Below, piece by piece: positions 19,095 through 27,493 of a DNA stretch of 64,000 bases. Source of the DNA: Klebsiella electrica (GTDB lineage: Bacteria > Pseudomonadota > Gammaproteobacteria > Enterobacterales > Enterobacteriaceae); the NCBI RefSeq assembly GCF_006711645.1, contig NZ_CP041247.1, forward strand, positions 4,340,001-4,404,000, read 5' to 3'. Both the position numbers and the translations under genes were made by a program. Within the stretch, counting starts at the first letter, position 1. Each line of letters starts with the position of its first letter. The notes beneath the pieces are model-generated. The model worked only from the letters and a program-made list of their open reading frames with translations. It was not told the origin of the DNA and ran no database searches.

Positions 19095-19147
19095 ATGCCA
19101 TTGCCGCTGAACGTGGCTCGCGAATCATTTCGGTGCAGGTTGCCTGA
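19095..19147 (+). pseudogene. Duplicated panD fragment with an in-frame 156-bp deletion
   Basis: Bases from 19095 repeat panD 18383-18423 (one mismatch), then continue with panD from 18580 (CAGGTTGCCTGA). The missing 156 bases (52 codons) lie between two CGGTG repeats, and the reading frame is kept through to the panD stop. Marks the left edge of the second copy of a roughly 0.7-kb tandem duplication. Confidence 0.85.
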
Positions 19148-19160
19148 TAGCCAATCGCTG

Positions 19161-19188
19161 ACGGTGCGCCGCCCAGGCGGGGCACCGT
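19161..19188 (+). terminator. panD terminator (duplicated copy B)
   Basis: Same nested stem as 18605-18632 (ACGGTGC...GCACCGT), now following the panD fragment. Confidence 0.65.
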
Positions 19189-19206
19189 TTATTTATAATA
19201 GAACAG

Positions 19207-19382
19207 TCAGGCTAAACGTCTTTTAATTGCAGCCGTTACATAAACCACTATTGCCACGATGAATAGTGAAGCAATACAAAGAGCCAAAAAATAATACTTA
19301 TCCCATGTAAAATCGGACATGAATCCTGTTAATTCTGTAATCAGTCTGTACATCTTTATTTCTGGTATCAGCACGTATAACA
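19207..19382 (-). pseudogene. Putative immunity protein copy B, C-terminal part, split by IS66
   Basis: Encodes residues 24-80 of copy B (the first codons shown here belong to the duplicated target site). Joined with 22092-22166 after removing the insertion and one target-site copy, it restores exactly 81 codons including the stop, the length of copy A. The second membrane segment is nearly identical to copy A; the preceding loop is divergent. Confidence 0.85.
19375..19382. repeat. IS66 target-site duplication, left copy
   Basis: GTATAACA, identical to 22092-22099 on the other side of the element. Eight bases is the usual IS66-family duplication length. Confidence 0.95.
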
Positions 19383-19464
19383 GTAAGCGCCCCATCTGCG
19401 ACGTCTTGTGAAAATTGTCCTGTCTGGCAACAATCGCGCCCATCTATTTTGATGGACACGAACG

Positions 19465-20139
19465 ATGAATTCCCAGACAACAAAAGATATTCCCTGCTTC
19501 CGTTCTTATTTGCCTGATGCCCTGCGTTTAAGATTTGAAGATAAACTGACCATCCGGGCCATCGCTCAGCGCCTCGGTCTCAGTCATTCCACAATACATA
19601 CGCTTTTTCAGCGCTTTATTGCATCCGGTATCGCATGGCCATTGCCCGATTCAGTCTCATTCGCTCAGCTTGACGCCATCCTTTATGCCAACAGAAAAAA
19701 TGAATCCACTCGCCCTGAAATCAGCGAGGAAAAATGGCGAAAAGAACGGCGAGCCAGCTACAGCCGTGAATTTAAGGTCAGTCTGGCTAAGCAGGCATTA
19801 CAACCCGGTGCTGTTGTTGCCCGGATCGCCAGAGAGCACGATATCAATGATAACCTGCTGTTTAAATGGAAAAGCCAGTACGAGGACGGCTTACTGAGCG
19901 ATGATGATATACAGGAATGCATGCCTGTCCCGGTGGCACTGACTGATACGCCAGAGCCGATCAGACCAGTTACAAATCCCTTCTGGCGTAACAAGCCTGA
20001 TGAGTGCCCTGAGTGCGATCCCGAAAACGTCCCACGGTGCGAGCTGCATCTTAAATCAGGTGTGGTAAAACTGTTTGACCCTCTCACTCCGGAACTGTTA
20101 CGGGCGCTAATCCGCGAAATGAAAGGCGGTGCCCGATGA
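19465..20139 (+). CDS. tnpA: IS66 TnpA accessory protein (long form)
   Basis: 224 residues, longer than the roughly 130-residue TnpA of many IS66 elements. The N-terminal part (LTIRAIAQRLGLSHSTIHTLF) is a helix-turn-helix like those of IS21/transposase regulators. The C-terminal part contains the canonical TnpA/IS3-OrfA-like module (YSREFKVSLAKQALQPGA, ending in LLFKWKSQY). Overlaps tnpB by four bases (ATGA). Needed with TnpB for transposition in IS66 elements studied. Confidence 0.88.
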   Translation: MNSQTTKDIPCFRSYLPDALRLRFEDKLTIRAIAQRLGLSHSTIHTLFQRFIASGIAWPLPDSVSFAQLDAILYANRKNESTRPEISEEKWRKERRASYSREFKVSLAKQALQPGAVVARIAREHDINDNLLFKWKSQYEDGLLSDDDIQECMPVPVALTDTPEPIRPVTNPFWRNKPDECPECDPENVPRCELHLKSGVVKLFDPLTPELLRALIREMKGGAR

Positions 20140-20483
20140 TAACTCTGCCAACCGGTACCAGAATCTGGATCATCGCTGGCGTCACAGATATGCGTTGTGG
20201 CTTCAACGGGCTGGCTTCGAAGGTGCAGAATACGCTGAAAGATGACCCGTTCTCCGGGCATATCTTCGTCTTCCGGGGCCGCAGTGGCAAAATGGTGAAA
20301 ATACTGTGGGCCGATCGTGACGGGTTGTGCCTGTTCGCCAAACGCCTCGAGCAGGGCCGCTTCGTGTGGCCGGTGACCCGCGACGGGAAAGTGCATCTGA
20401 CACCCGCCCAGTTGTCCATGCTTCTGGAGGGGATCGCGTGGCAACATCCAAAACGGACGGAACGGCCTGGTATACGGATATAA
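20136..20483 (+). CDS. tnpB: IS66 Orf2 family protein TnpB
   Basis: 115 residues with the family hallmark block VTDMRCGFNGLASKVQ and FVFRGRSGKMVKILWADRDG. Exact biochemical role unsettled; required for IS66 transposition. Coupled to tnpA by ATGA overlap, 19 bases before tnpC. Confidence 0.95.
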   Translation: MITLPTGTRIWIIAGVTDMRCGFNGLASKVQNTLKDDPFSGHIFVFRGRSGKMVKILWADRDGLCLFAKRLEQGRFVWPVTRDGKVHLTPAQLSMLLEGIAWQHPKRTERPGIRI

Positions 20484-20502
20484 CCCGTGATAAAACAGGG
20501 GA

Positions 20503-22059
20503 ATGAACAACACACTCCCCGACGACATCGAGCAACTGAAGGCCCTGCTGATCGCACAGCAGGCGGTTATCGTCCGTCTGTCCGGTGAAATAACCGGCTA
20601 TGCCCGCGAGATCGACTCACTCAGGGCGCTGGTCGCTAAACTGCAGAGAATGTTGTTCGGCCGCAGCAGCGAGAAAAACCGCGAGAAGATAGAAAAGAAG
20701 ATCGCGCAGGCAGAAAAGCGCATAACCGAGCTCCAGAACAGGCTTGGCGAGGCGCAGTCGCAACTCACCTCAATGGCCGGAGATACGGGATCAAAAACAT
20801 CAGACACTCCCGCCCGCAAAGCGCTTCCGGTAACACTCCCCCGTGACAGGCGGGTTATCTCCCCGGCAGAAACCGAATGCCCGGTCTGCAGCGGCAAACT
20901 AAAACCGCTGGGGGAAAGCATCTCTGAACAGCTGGATATCATCAACACTGCGTTCAGGGTAATCGAAACGGTCCGCCCAAAACTGGCCTGCAGTCGGTGC
21001 GACTGCATCGTGCAGGCACCACTGCCACCAAAACCCATCGAGCGCAGTTACGCCAGTCCGGCTCTGCTGGCACGCATTATCATGGCGAAGTTCGCTGAAC
21101 ACCTGCCGCTGTATCGTCAGTCGGAAATCTACGCCCGGCAGGGCGTGGAGCTGAGCCGCAATACGATGGGGCGCTGGGTTGACATTATGGGAGAACAACT
21201 TCGTCCGCTGTATGATGAACTGAACCACTATGTGCTGATGCCGGGTAAAGTGCATGCAGACGACACGCCGGTGAGTGTACTGGAGCCTGGTCAGGGTAAA
21301 ACCCGTACCGGGCGGCTGTGGGTCTATGTTCGTGACGATCGTAACGCCGGCTCAACCATGCCGGCTGCCGTGTGGTTCTCCTACTCTCCCGACCGCAAAG
21401 GTATCCATCCACAGCAACATCTGGCGGACTACAGTGGTATCCTGCAGGCCGATGCCTACGCGGGTTACAACGCTCTTTATGAAAGCGGGCGGGTAACCGA
21501 AGCGGCCTGTATGGCACATGCCCGACGCAAGCTCCACGATGTTCACGTTCGCCATCCAACGGCGGTAACAGCAGAGGCGCTGAACCGTATCGGGGCGCTG
21601 TACGCCATCGAATCGGAGATCCGCGGTAGTCCGGCAGAAGAGCGACTGACAGCCAGGAAAGCCAGAAGTGTTCCGCTGATGCAGTCGCTGTACGACTGGA
21701 TACAACAGCAGATGGGCACGCTGTCGCGTCACTCAGATACGGCGAAAGCGTTCGCATACCTGCTGAAACAATGGGATGCACTGAACGAATACTGCCGCAA
21801 TGGCTGGGTGGAGATCGACAATAATCTGTGCGAAAACGCACTTCGAGTGGTGGCGCTGGGACGGCGTAACTACATGTTCTTCGGCTCTGATAGTGGTGGT
21901 GACAGTGCGGCAGTGATGTACAGCCTGCTCGGAAGCTGCAAACTCAACGGCATCGAGCCGGAGGCCTGGCTGCACCACGTGATCAGTGTCATCAATACCT
22001 GGCCTGCCAACCGCGTGAAAGATCTGTTGCCCTGGAACGTCACCCTCTCTGTAAACTAA
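20503..22059 (+). CDS. tnpC: IS66 transposase TnpC (DDE type)
   Basis: 518 residues: N-terminal leucine/coiled-coil region (residues about 5-85), a zinc-finger-like CPVCSGKL...CSRCDC segment, and a DDE catalytic core ([27 protein letters not shown], and the [20 protein letters not shown] block with the final Glu). No frameshift or stop. Confidence 0.95.
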   Translation: MNNTLPDDIEQLKALLIAQQAVIVRLSGEITGYAREIDSLRALVAKLQRMLFGRSSEKNREKIEKKIAQAEKRITELQNRLGEAQSQLTSMAGDTGSKTSDTPARKALPVTLPRDRRVISPAETECPVCSGKLKPLGESISEQLDIINTAFRVIETVRPKLACSRCDCIVQAPLPPKPIERSYASPALLARIIMAKFAEHLPLYRQSEIYARQGVELSRNTMGRWVDIMGEQLRPLYDELNHYVLMPGKVHADDTPVSVLEPGQGKTRTGRLWVYVRDDRNAGSTMPAAVWFSYSPDRKGIHPQQHLADYSGILQADAYAGYNALYESGRVTEAACMAHARRKLHDVHVRHPTAVTAEALNRIGALYAIESEIRGSPAEERLTARKARSVPLMQSLYDWIQQQMGTLSRHSDTAKAFAYLLKQWDALNEYCRNGWVEIDNNLCENALRVVALGRRNYMFFGSDSGGDSAAVMYSLLGSCKLNGIEPEAWLHHVISVINTWPANRVKDLLPWNVTLSVN

Positions 22060-22091
22060 TTTTTACCCCACGTCCTTCACGAGGCGCTTAC

Positions 22092-22099
22092 GTATAACA
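22092..22099. repeat. IS66 target-site duplication, right copy
   Basis: GTATAACA, identical to 19375-19382. Confidence 0.95.
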
Positions 22100-22166
22100 G
22101 GACAAACACAACTGTAAACAGCAATGCTTGCCCAAACCATAATAGTACGTATTGTATTGGCTTCAT
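22092..22166 (-). pseudogene. Putative immunity protein copy B, N-terminal part, split by IS66
   Basis: 25 codons from ATG (22166): MKPIQYVLLWFGQALLFTV and onward to the insertion point, homologous to copy A. The start overlaps the stop of a second toxin remnant (ATGA), repeating the arrangement of copy A. The rest lies at 19207-19374. Confidence 0.85.
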
Positions 22167-22230
22167 GAGAACACCTGTACGGTACCGAAAGCAGTTAATG
22201 ACGCAACTTCCTGTATTGTGGGCGAATTAA
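22163..22230 (-). pseudogene. Second Tlde1-type toxin remnant (last 21 codons)
   Basis: Reads NSPTIQEVASLTAFGTVQVFS then stop, matching the end of remnant A (NTPTIQVTASLTAFGTVQVY). An in-frame TGA lies just upstream and homology ends near 22230, so only the C-terminal tip survives. Confidence 0.75.
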
Positions 22231-22360
22231 ATCAAATAACCATAAATAAAAAATGGACTTTATGCCAGACAACAAATTCTGAAAATAAATAAGATGTTCT
22301 CTGGAAAACCTTGTCAGGAATTTATTAGCGGGGTGGCCGGTTTCGTATCACCGACATCCT

Positions 22361-23608
22361 TTATCCCTGCGGCTGATTGCTGATCAACCGCGACATCGTC
22401 TCCAGCGAATCGGTCCGCAGAATATAGAGCCTTTTTAGTAAGAACGGGTTATCCCCCGGCGTCACCTTCCCTCTCACCGTGGTCACCGCCATATGAAAAC
22501 CGGCGTCGTTCGCCGCCTTGATCGCCGTCGCGTTATAGCCGCCGAAGGGATAAGAAAGATAGAGCACATGCGGATTGAACTGCGAAAGCGCGCGCCGTGA
22601 ATGCTCAAAATCAAACAGAATATTATGGTAGCTGCGACTCAACAAAATCGGATGGCGTAGCGCATCCACCCGGTGCAGGAAGTGCGTATGGGACTGTATA
22701 TCAAAAACGTCCTGAATCTGCTTGAGCTCGGAAACGCTCATAAACTGCAGCGATTTCGGCTCCCACTTCTGCGGGTGGCGCTTGATACGCGATGAGATAA
22801 TAAATGCCGTCGCGTGAAAGCCATACTGCTTCAGAATCGGGTACGCATAGCGGTTAACCGACTTCAGACCATCATCAAAGGTAATCACCACCGAGCGGGC
22901 CGGCAGATTGATTTTATTACGCAGATAGCCTTCCAGCTGATACATGGTCAGCGTGGTGTAGCCCCGATCGCGGAGCCAGGTCATCTGGTTGCTGAAGGCA
23001 CGTACCGAAGTCGTGGTAGAGGTGTGGCGAAAACGGGTGTTCTCTTCATCGCGCAGAATGTGATGATAGGTCAGCATCGGAATACCGCGATCTTCCTGCG
23101 CGTCGAGGCTGCTGACCCACGCCAGCCGGTTACCAAGGCGAATTTGAAACCAGGTCTGGTTAAGGCGGTCTTTCAGCTTGCTGATAATGGGATAGCGCAG
23201 ATTATTCGCCAGGGTGCCAAACGGTGCGCTGCCGACGGCAGGCGCATCGTACACCGGCGTATCTTTCCAGGTAAGCAGATTCTGGTTACTCAGCGGTTTA
23301 TGCAAATCGCCAAGACTGTCTTCAACCCGCTGCTTGCCCTGCACCGGTTCGAGGTGGCCCTTATCGATAAAGCCGGTGCCGAAACCGAAGCTGAATTCAT
23401 AATAATCGGCGGATGTCGGCACCACGGCGATAATTTGCCCGGCCCGAATGTTCCCCACGCTCACCACGTCATTGCCGATCTGCGCCCAGATAACCGCATC
23501 TTCCGTCGTCTGCATGTAGCGGGCGGGCATGCCCTGCTGGCTAAGCAGACTGGCTGAAGCGCTGAGTGATGTCAGTAAAAGGAGCAGGGCAAAAATTCGG
23601 GCAAACAT
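22361..23608 (-). CDS. yadE: YadE, predicted polysaccharide deacetylase
   Basis: NodB-type carbohydrate deacetylase of unknown substrate, likely exported. Start chosen at 23608 ([19 protein letters not shown], a clear signal peptide); an upstream in-frame start at 23641 adds non-conserved residues. N-terminal SH3-like part, then the NodB domain with TFDDGLKS (metal/catalytic Asp), HTHFLHRVD (metal His pair) and SYPFGGYN. 415 residues against 409 in E. coli. The substrate is not known from the sequence. Confidence 0.92.
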   Translation of the reverse strand: MFARIFALLLLLTSLSASASLLSQQGMPARYMQTTEDAVIWAQIGNDVVSVGNIRAGQIIAVVPTSADYYEFSFGFGTGFIDKGHLEPVQGKQRVEDSLGDLHKPLSNQNLLTWKDTPVYDAPAVGSAPFGTLANNLRYPIISKLKDRLNQTWFQIRLGNRLAWVSSLDAQEDRGIPMLTYHHILRDEENTRFRHTSTTTSVRAFSNQMTWLRDRGYTTLTMYQLEGYLRNKINLPARSVVITFDDGLKSVNRYAYPILKQYGFHATAFIISSRIKRHPQKWEPKSLQFMSVSELKQIQDVFDIQSHTHFLHRVDALRHPILLSRSYHNILFDFEHSRRALSQFNPHVLYLSYPFGGYNATAIKAANDAGFHMAVTTVRGKVTPGDNPFLLKRLYILRTDSLETMSRLISNQPQG

Positions 23609-23670
23609 GCAGGTCGGACCGCTAGAGAAATCAACCGCCATTGTAACAAAAGCGGCATCAATACCAATGC

Positions 23671-24111
23671 TTAATTCCCGAACGCATCATGACGCAGGCG
23701 AAAAGGCGGATTTTTTTGCTGCTGGTGCCAGAGGCTGCTGACGACCGGGCTTCCGCTGCTCACGATCGCATCGCGAAACGCTTCGCTGCTCAGGGTGTAG
23801 CGCAGAAGATACATGCGCTCCAGCAATGGATAGCTGATGCCGGAGATCACTTCACAGTGGGTATGTTTATGGCTCATCAGGGCCGCCACGCGATAGGGAG
23901 GCGCTCCGGTGTTATCGGTCAAAAAAATCACCCCATCGCCGCTGTCCGTGGCGTGCAACGCATCGCACATCATCCGGCTCAACATATTGCTGCTAAGATT
24001 ACGCCAGTAATTTACCGCCCGACATTGCGCCAGCGGGCCAAACTTTTTTTCCAGACGATCCAGCAGCACTTCCGCCTTCTCATCATGACAGGTAATCACC
24101 CACCCCAACAT
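23671..24111 (-). CDS. yadI: YadI, predicted PTS EIIA component (mannose-type)
   Basis: 146 residues, equal in length to E. coli YadI. Mannose-family EIIA fold, with the probable phosphorylated His in the N-terminal ITCHDEK (His9). No EIIB/C partners are nearby, so its transport system, if any, is elsewhere. Start at 24111 ([11 protein letters not shown]) by homology; the open frame upstream to 24273 is not conserved. Confidence 0.9.
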   Translation of the reverse strand: MLGWVITCHDEKAEVLLDRLEKKFGPLAQCRAVNYWRNLSSNMLSRMMCDALHATDSGDGVIFLTDNTGAPPYRVAALMSHKHTHCEVISGISYPLLERMYLLRYTLSSEAFRDAIVSSGSPVVSSLWHQQQKNPPFRLRHDAFGN

Positions 24112-24230
24112 AGACAGCCTCCTTAGCAGAGAAACACTGTAACAAAGGGGATGAAGCAGATGAGTGATGGCAGTCAAGATTAGCAGATAGCGCCTCGCCT
24201 GAAGGCCAGGCGCTATTCGCCGACGCGCGG

Positions 24231-25001
24231 TTAGCTGCGCAGACCGCGTCCACGCTGGATCAGATACCAGCACAGCGCGTAGAACAGAACAATAAAGACC
24301 ACCAGCACGCCAAAAGTCGTAACCAGCGGAACATCGTTGATACCGAGGAATCCATAGCGGAAGCCGCTGATCATGTACACAATCGGATTAAGGTGCGACA
24401 GCGCCTGCCAGAAGGGCGGCAGTAGGGTCAGGGAGTAAAATACCCCACCGAGGTAGGTCAGCGGCGTCAGCACAAAGGTGGGGATCAGGCTGATATCATC
24501 AAAGGTTTTGGCAAAAACCGCGTTCAGCAAACCCGCCAGCGAAAAGAGGACCGCGGTCAGAATCAGCGTCAGCCCAACGAACAGCCAGGAATGCACCTGG
24601 AACGGCACGAAGAACAACGAGATCGCGGTAACCAGAATCCCTACGCACAGCCCGCGCGCAACCCCGCCGCCAACATAACCGGCGATAACCACGTGCGTCG
24701 GCACCGGCGCCACCAGCAGCTCTTCGATATTGCGCTGAAATTTCGCGCTGAAGAACGAGGAGGCCACGTTGGCATAGGCGTTGGTGATCACCGCCATCAT
24801 GATCAGACCCGGCACAATAAACTGCATATAGGTAAAGCCATGCATTTCGCCGATCCGCGAGCCGATCAAATTGCCAAAGATGACAAAATAGAGGGTCATG
24901 GTGATCACCGGCGGCACCAGCGTCTGGATCCAGATACGCATAAAGCGGTGAATTTCCTTGGTCCAGATGCTTTTCAGCGCGATCCAATAAAGCTGCATCA
25001 T
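24231..25001 (-). CDS. yadH: YadH, ABC-2 type transporter permease
   Basis: 256 residues with six predicted membrane segments and the ABC-2 signature region (FSAKFQRNIEELLVAPV; LTPLTYLGGVFYSLTLLPPFWQ). Partner of YadG; exported substrate unknown. Its start overlaps the yadG stop (ATGA at 24998-25001), a coupled pair. Confidence 0.95.
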   Translation of the reverse strand: MMQLYWIALKSIWTKEIHRFMRIWIQTLVPPVITMTLYFVIFGNLIGSRIGEMHGFTYMQFIVPGLIMMAVITNAYANVASSFFSAKFQRNIEELLVAPVPTHVVIAGYVGGGVARGLCVGILVTAISLFFVPFQVHSWLFVGLTLILTAVLFSLAGLLNAVFAKTFDDISLIPTFVLTPLTYLGGVFYSLTLLPPFWQALSHLNPIVYMISGFRYGFLGINDVPLVTTFGVLVVFIVLFYALCWYLIQRGRGLRS

Positions 25002-25924
25002 GCTGATTCTCCTTTTCTGTCCTGCACCAGCGTGACAAACAACTCTTCCAGCCGGTTGGCTTTGTTACGCATACTTAACACCTGAACGCCCTGGGCACTC
25101 AGCTGGGCAAATACGCTGTTAATCCCCTGCTCGCGCAGCACTTCGACTTCCAGCGTGGAGGTATCCACCAGGCGATACTGGTAACCTTCCAGCGTCGGCA
25201 GCGGGCTTTTCGGCGCCAGATCGAGGATGAACGTTTCTGATTTCAACTTGGCAAGCAGCGCCTTCATCGAGGTGTTTTCCACCAGCTCTCCCCGTTGAAT
25301 AATCCCGATATTGCGACACAGCATCTCCGCCTCTTCCAGATAATGGGTGGTCAGGATGATGGTGGTGCCTTTATCGTTCAAATCCTTGAGAAAACCCCAC
25401 ATCGAGCGGCGAAGTTCGATATCCACGCCCGCGGTGGGTTCATCGAGAATCAGCAGTTTAGGTTCATGCATCAGCGCGCGGGCGATCATCAGGCGTCGCT
25501 TCATCCCGCCGGAGAGCATCCTTGCGCGTTCGTTGCGTTTTTCCCACAGATCGAGCTGTTTTAAGTACTTTTCGCTGCGCAGAAGCGCTTCTTTATGCTC
25601 CACGCCGTAGTAGCCCGCCTGATGCACGACGATCTGCTGGACGGTTTCAAACGGGTTGAAGTTGAACTCCTGCGGCACCAGCCCGAGCTGACGCTTGGCG
25701 TTCACCACGTCCTTTTGCAGGTCGTAGCCAAAGACGTTGACCTCGCCGGAGGTTTTATTTACCAGCGAGCTGATAATGCCAATCGTGGTGGATTTCCCCG
25801 CCCCGTTAGGGCCGAGCAGCGCATAAAAATCCCCGGCTTCCACCTGCAGATCGATTCCCCGCAGCGCCTGAACCCCGCCGGGGTAGGTCTTGGTGAGCTG
25901 TTTTAATTCCAGAGCAATGGTCAT
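24998..25924 (-). CDS. yadG: YadG, ABC transporter ATP-binding protein
   Basis: 308 residues: Walker A GPNGAGKST, Q-loop VPQEFNFNPF, signature MLSGGMKRR (drug-exporter DrrA-like), Walker B LLILDEPTAGVD and switch His in TTHYLEEAE. Energises YadH. Divergent from can. Confidence 0.95.
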   Translation of the reverse strand: MTIALELKQLTKTYPGGVQALRGIDLQVEAGDFYALLGPNGAGKSTTIGIISSLVNKTSGEVNVFGYDLQKDVVNAKRQLGLVPQEFNFNPFETVQQIVVHQAGYYGVEHKEALLRSEKYLKQLDLWEKRNERARMLSGGMKRRLMIARALMHEPKLLILDEPTAGVDIELRRSMWGFLKDLNDKGTTIILTTHYLEEAEMLCRNIGIIQRGELVENTSMKALLAKLKSETFILDLAPKSPLPTLEGYQYRLVDTSTLEVEVLREQGINSVFAQLSAQGVQVLSMRNKANRLEELFVTLVQDRKGESA

Positions 25925-25938
25925 TAAATATCTCTTCT

Positions 25939-25952
25939 CGTGTCATGACACG
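25939..25952. promoter_or_regulatory. Palindrome in the yadG-can divergent promoter region
   Basis: CGTGTCATGACACG, a perfect 14-bp palindrome, 15 bases before the yadG start and 79 before can. Operator-like, regulator not identified. Confidence 0.4.
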
Positions 25953-26030
25953 CGATGGGTTGTTTTAAATAAAGTGAGGTTAACCTATATTAGCCCAACG
26001 CACTTACTTGGTTACAGGCCGTAAACGTCC

Positions 26031-26693
26031 ATGAATGATATAGATACACTCATCAGCAATAATGCACTATGGTCAAAAATGCTGGTGGAAGAAGACCCCG
26101 GTTTTTTCGCAAAATTGTCACAAGCGCAGAAGCCACGCTTTCTGTGGATTGGATGTTCTGATAGCCGTGTTCCTGCGGAACGGTTAACCGGCCTTGAGCC
26201 CGGTGAACTGTTTGTCCATCGTAACGTCGCCAATCTGGTGATTCATACCGACCTGAACTGTCTTTCCGTGGTGCAGTATGCCGTCGACGTGCTGGAAGTC
26301 GAGCATATCATCATCTGCGGCCACTATGGCTGCGGCGGCGTGCAGGCGGCGGTAGAAAACACCGAGCTGGGGCTTATCGACAACTGGCTGCTGCATATTC
26401 GCGATATCTGGTTCAAACACAGCTCGCTGCTGGGCGAAATGCCCGAAGAGCGCCGACTGGATACATTATGTGAACTGAACGTGATGGAGCAGGTTTATAA
26501 CCTGGGCCACTCGACTATTATGCAGTCGGCGTGGAAACGGGGTCAGAAGGTCACCATCCACGGCTGGGCCTACGGTATCCATGACGGGATGTTACGCGAT
26601 CTTGATGTGACCGCCGTCAGCCGTGAAACCCTTGAACAGCGCTACCGTCACGGGATTTCCAACCTCAAGAGCAAACACGCCAACCACAAGTAA
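26031..26693 (+). CDS. can: Can, beta-class carbonic anhydrase
   Basis: Interconverts CO2 and bicarbonate; needed for growth in air in E. coli. 220 residues, with zinc ligands Cys42 and Asp44 (CSDSR) and His/Cys in GHYGCGG. Start [14 protein letters not shown] matches the family. Confidence 0.97.
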   Translation: MNDIDTLISNNALWSKMLVEEDPGFFAKLSQAQKPRFLWIGCSDSRVPAERLTGLEPGELFVHRNVANLVIHTDLNCLSVVQYAVDVLEVEHIIICGHYGCGGVQAAVENTELGLIDNWLLHIRDIWFKHSSLLGEMPEERRLDTLCELNVMEQVYNLGHSTIMQSAWKRGQKVTIHGWAYGIHDGMLRDLDVTAVSRETLEQRYRHGISNLKSKHANHK

Positions 26694-26710
26694 GCCACCC
26701 GCTTGAGAAA

Positions 26711-26743
26711 ACCCCGGCAGCGCGGCGCGCCATCGTCCGGGGT
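26711..26743. terminator. Possible terminator between can and hpt
   Basis: ACCCCGG (26711-26717) and CCGGGGT (26737-26743) can pair between two convergent genes. No clear T-run. Confidence 0.35.
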
Positions 26744-26754
26744 CGCATGAAACC

Positions 26755-27291
26755 TTACTCGTCCAGCAGTACCACTTTGCCGACGTACGGCAGATGACGG
26801 TAGCGCTGCGCGTAATCAATCCCGTAGCCGACCACGAACTCATCCGGGATGGCAAAGCCAACAAACTCGACCGGCACGTTCACTTCACGACGGCTCGGCT
26901 TATCCAGCAGCGTACAAATAGCCAGAGATTTCGGCTCACGCAGGCTGAGAATTTCACGCACTTTAGACAGCGTGTTGCCGGAATCGATAATGTCTTCCAC
27001 AATCAATACGTCTTTACCGCGAATGTCTTCATCCAGATCTTTCAGGATTTTCACGTCACGGGTCGTCGACATGCCGCTGCCGTAGCTGGAGGCGGTCATA
27101 AAATCGACTTCATGCGGCACCTGCACTTCACGGCACAGGTCGGCCATAAACATAAATGAGCCGCGCAGCAGCCCCACCAGCACCATTTCGCTGCCGCTGT
27201 CTTTGTAGCACTCGTTGATTTGACGACCCAGTTCGGCGATACGCGCTTTGATCTCGGCTTCCGGGATCATCACTTCTACAGTATGTTTCAT
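26755..27291 (-). CDS. hpt: Hpt, hypoxanthine phosphoribosyltransferase
   Basis: Purine salvage: hypoxanthine (and less well guanine) plus PRPP to IMP/GMP. 178 residues, PRPP-binding loop [14 protein letters not shown]. Start at 27291 ([18 protein letters not shown]); ATG 27303 would add MVSL and is possible. Divergent from gcd. Confidence 0.96.
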   Translation of the reverse strand: MKHTVEVMIPEAEIKARIAELGRQINECYKDSGSEMVLVGLLRGSFMFMADLCREVQVPHEVDFMTASSYGSGMSTTRDVKILKDLDEDIRGKDVLIVEDIIDSGNTLSKVREILSLREPKSLAICTLLDKPSRREVNVPVEFVGFAIPDEFVVGYGIDYAQRYRHLPYVGKVVLLDE

Positions 27292-27418
27292 TAAACTAAC
27301 CATTTGATTCTTAATGTAAATCATCAACACCGCTGCGAATGCACCGACATTGACCGGCAAGCTATGCAGTATACCAGTAAAAAGAAATATGCGATGCAGG
27401 GAATAATAAAGCCCATTT

Positions 27419-27434
27419 TGTGATTCCGATCACA
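27419..27434. promoter_or_regulatory. CRP-binding site overlapping the gcd promoter
   Basis: TGTGATTCCGATCACA is a perfect TGTGA-N6-TCACA CRP site. It covers the -35 position relative to the -10 TATAAT at 27447-27452. That placement predicts repression, agreeing with reported negative control of E. coli gcd by cAMP-CRP. Confidence 0.75.
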
Positions 27435-27452
27435 CTTGTTAAATCCTATAAT
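27424..27452 (+). promoter_or_regulatory. gcd promoter
   Basis: Consensus -10 TATAAT (27447-27452); 17 bases upstream only a poor -35 (TTCCGA) inside the CRP site. The transcript would start near 27459, about 35 bases before the gcd ATG. Confidence 0.6.
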
Positions 27453-27493
27453 TAATTGCAATTAAAAATTAACAAACAACCGAGTGTCTTTCT

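Larger units (their letters stand above)
19383..22091 (+). mobile_element. IS66-family insertion sequence (complete, 2709 bp)
   Basis: Ends in inverted repeats starting GTAAGCGCC on both sides (18 of the first 27 bases match), carries tnpA, tnpB and tnpC in the standard order, and is flanked by an 8-bp direct repeat. All three frames look intact, so it may still be active and was probably acquired recently. It interrupts immunity-like gene copy B. Confidence 0.95.

Noticed and set aside
19095..19147. Second functional panD gene
   Set aside because: Only 17 codons of panD remain and it lacks the N-terminal half and cleavage site.
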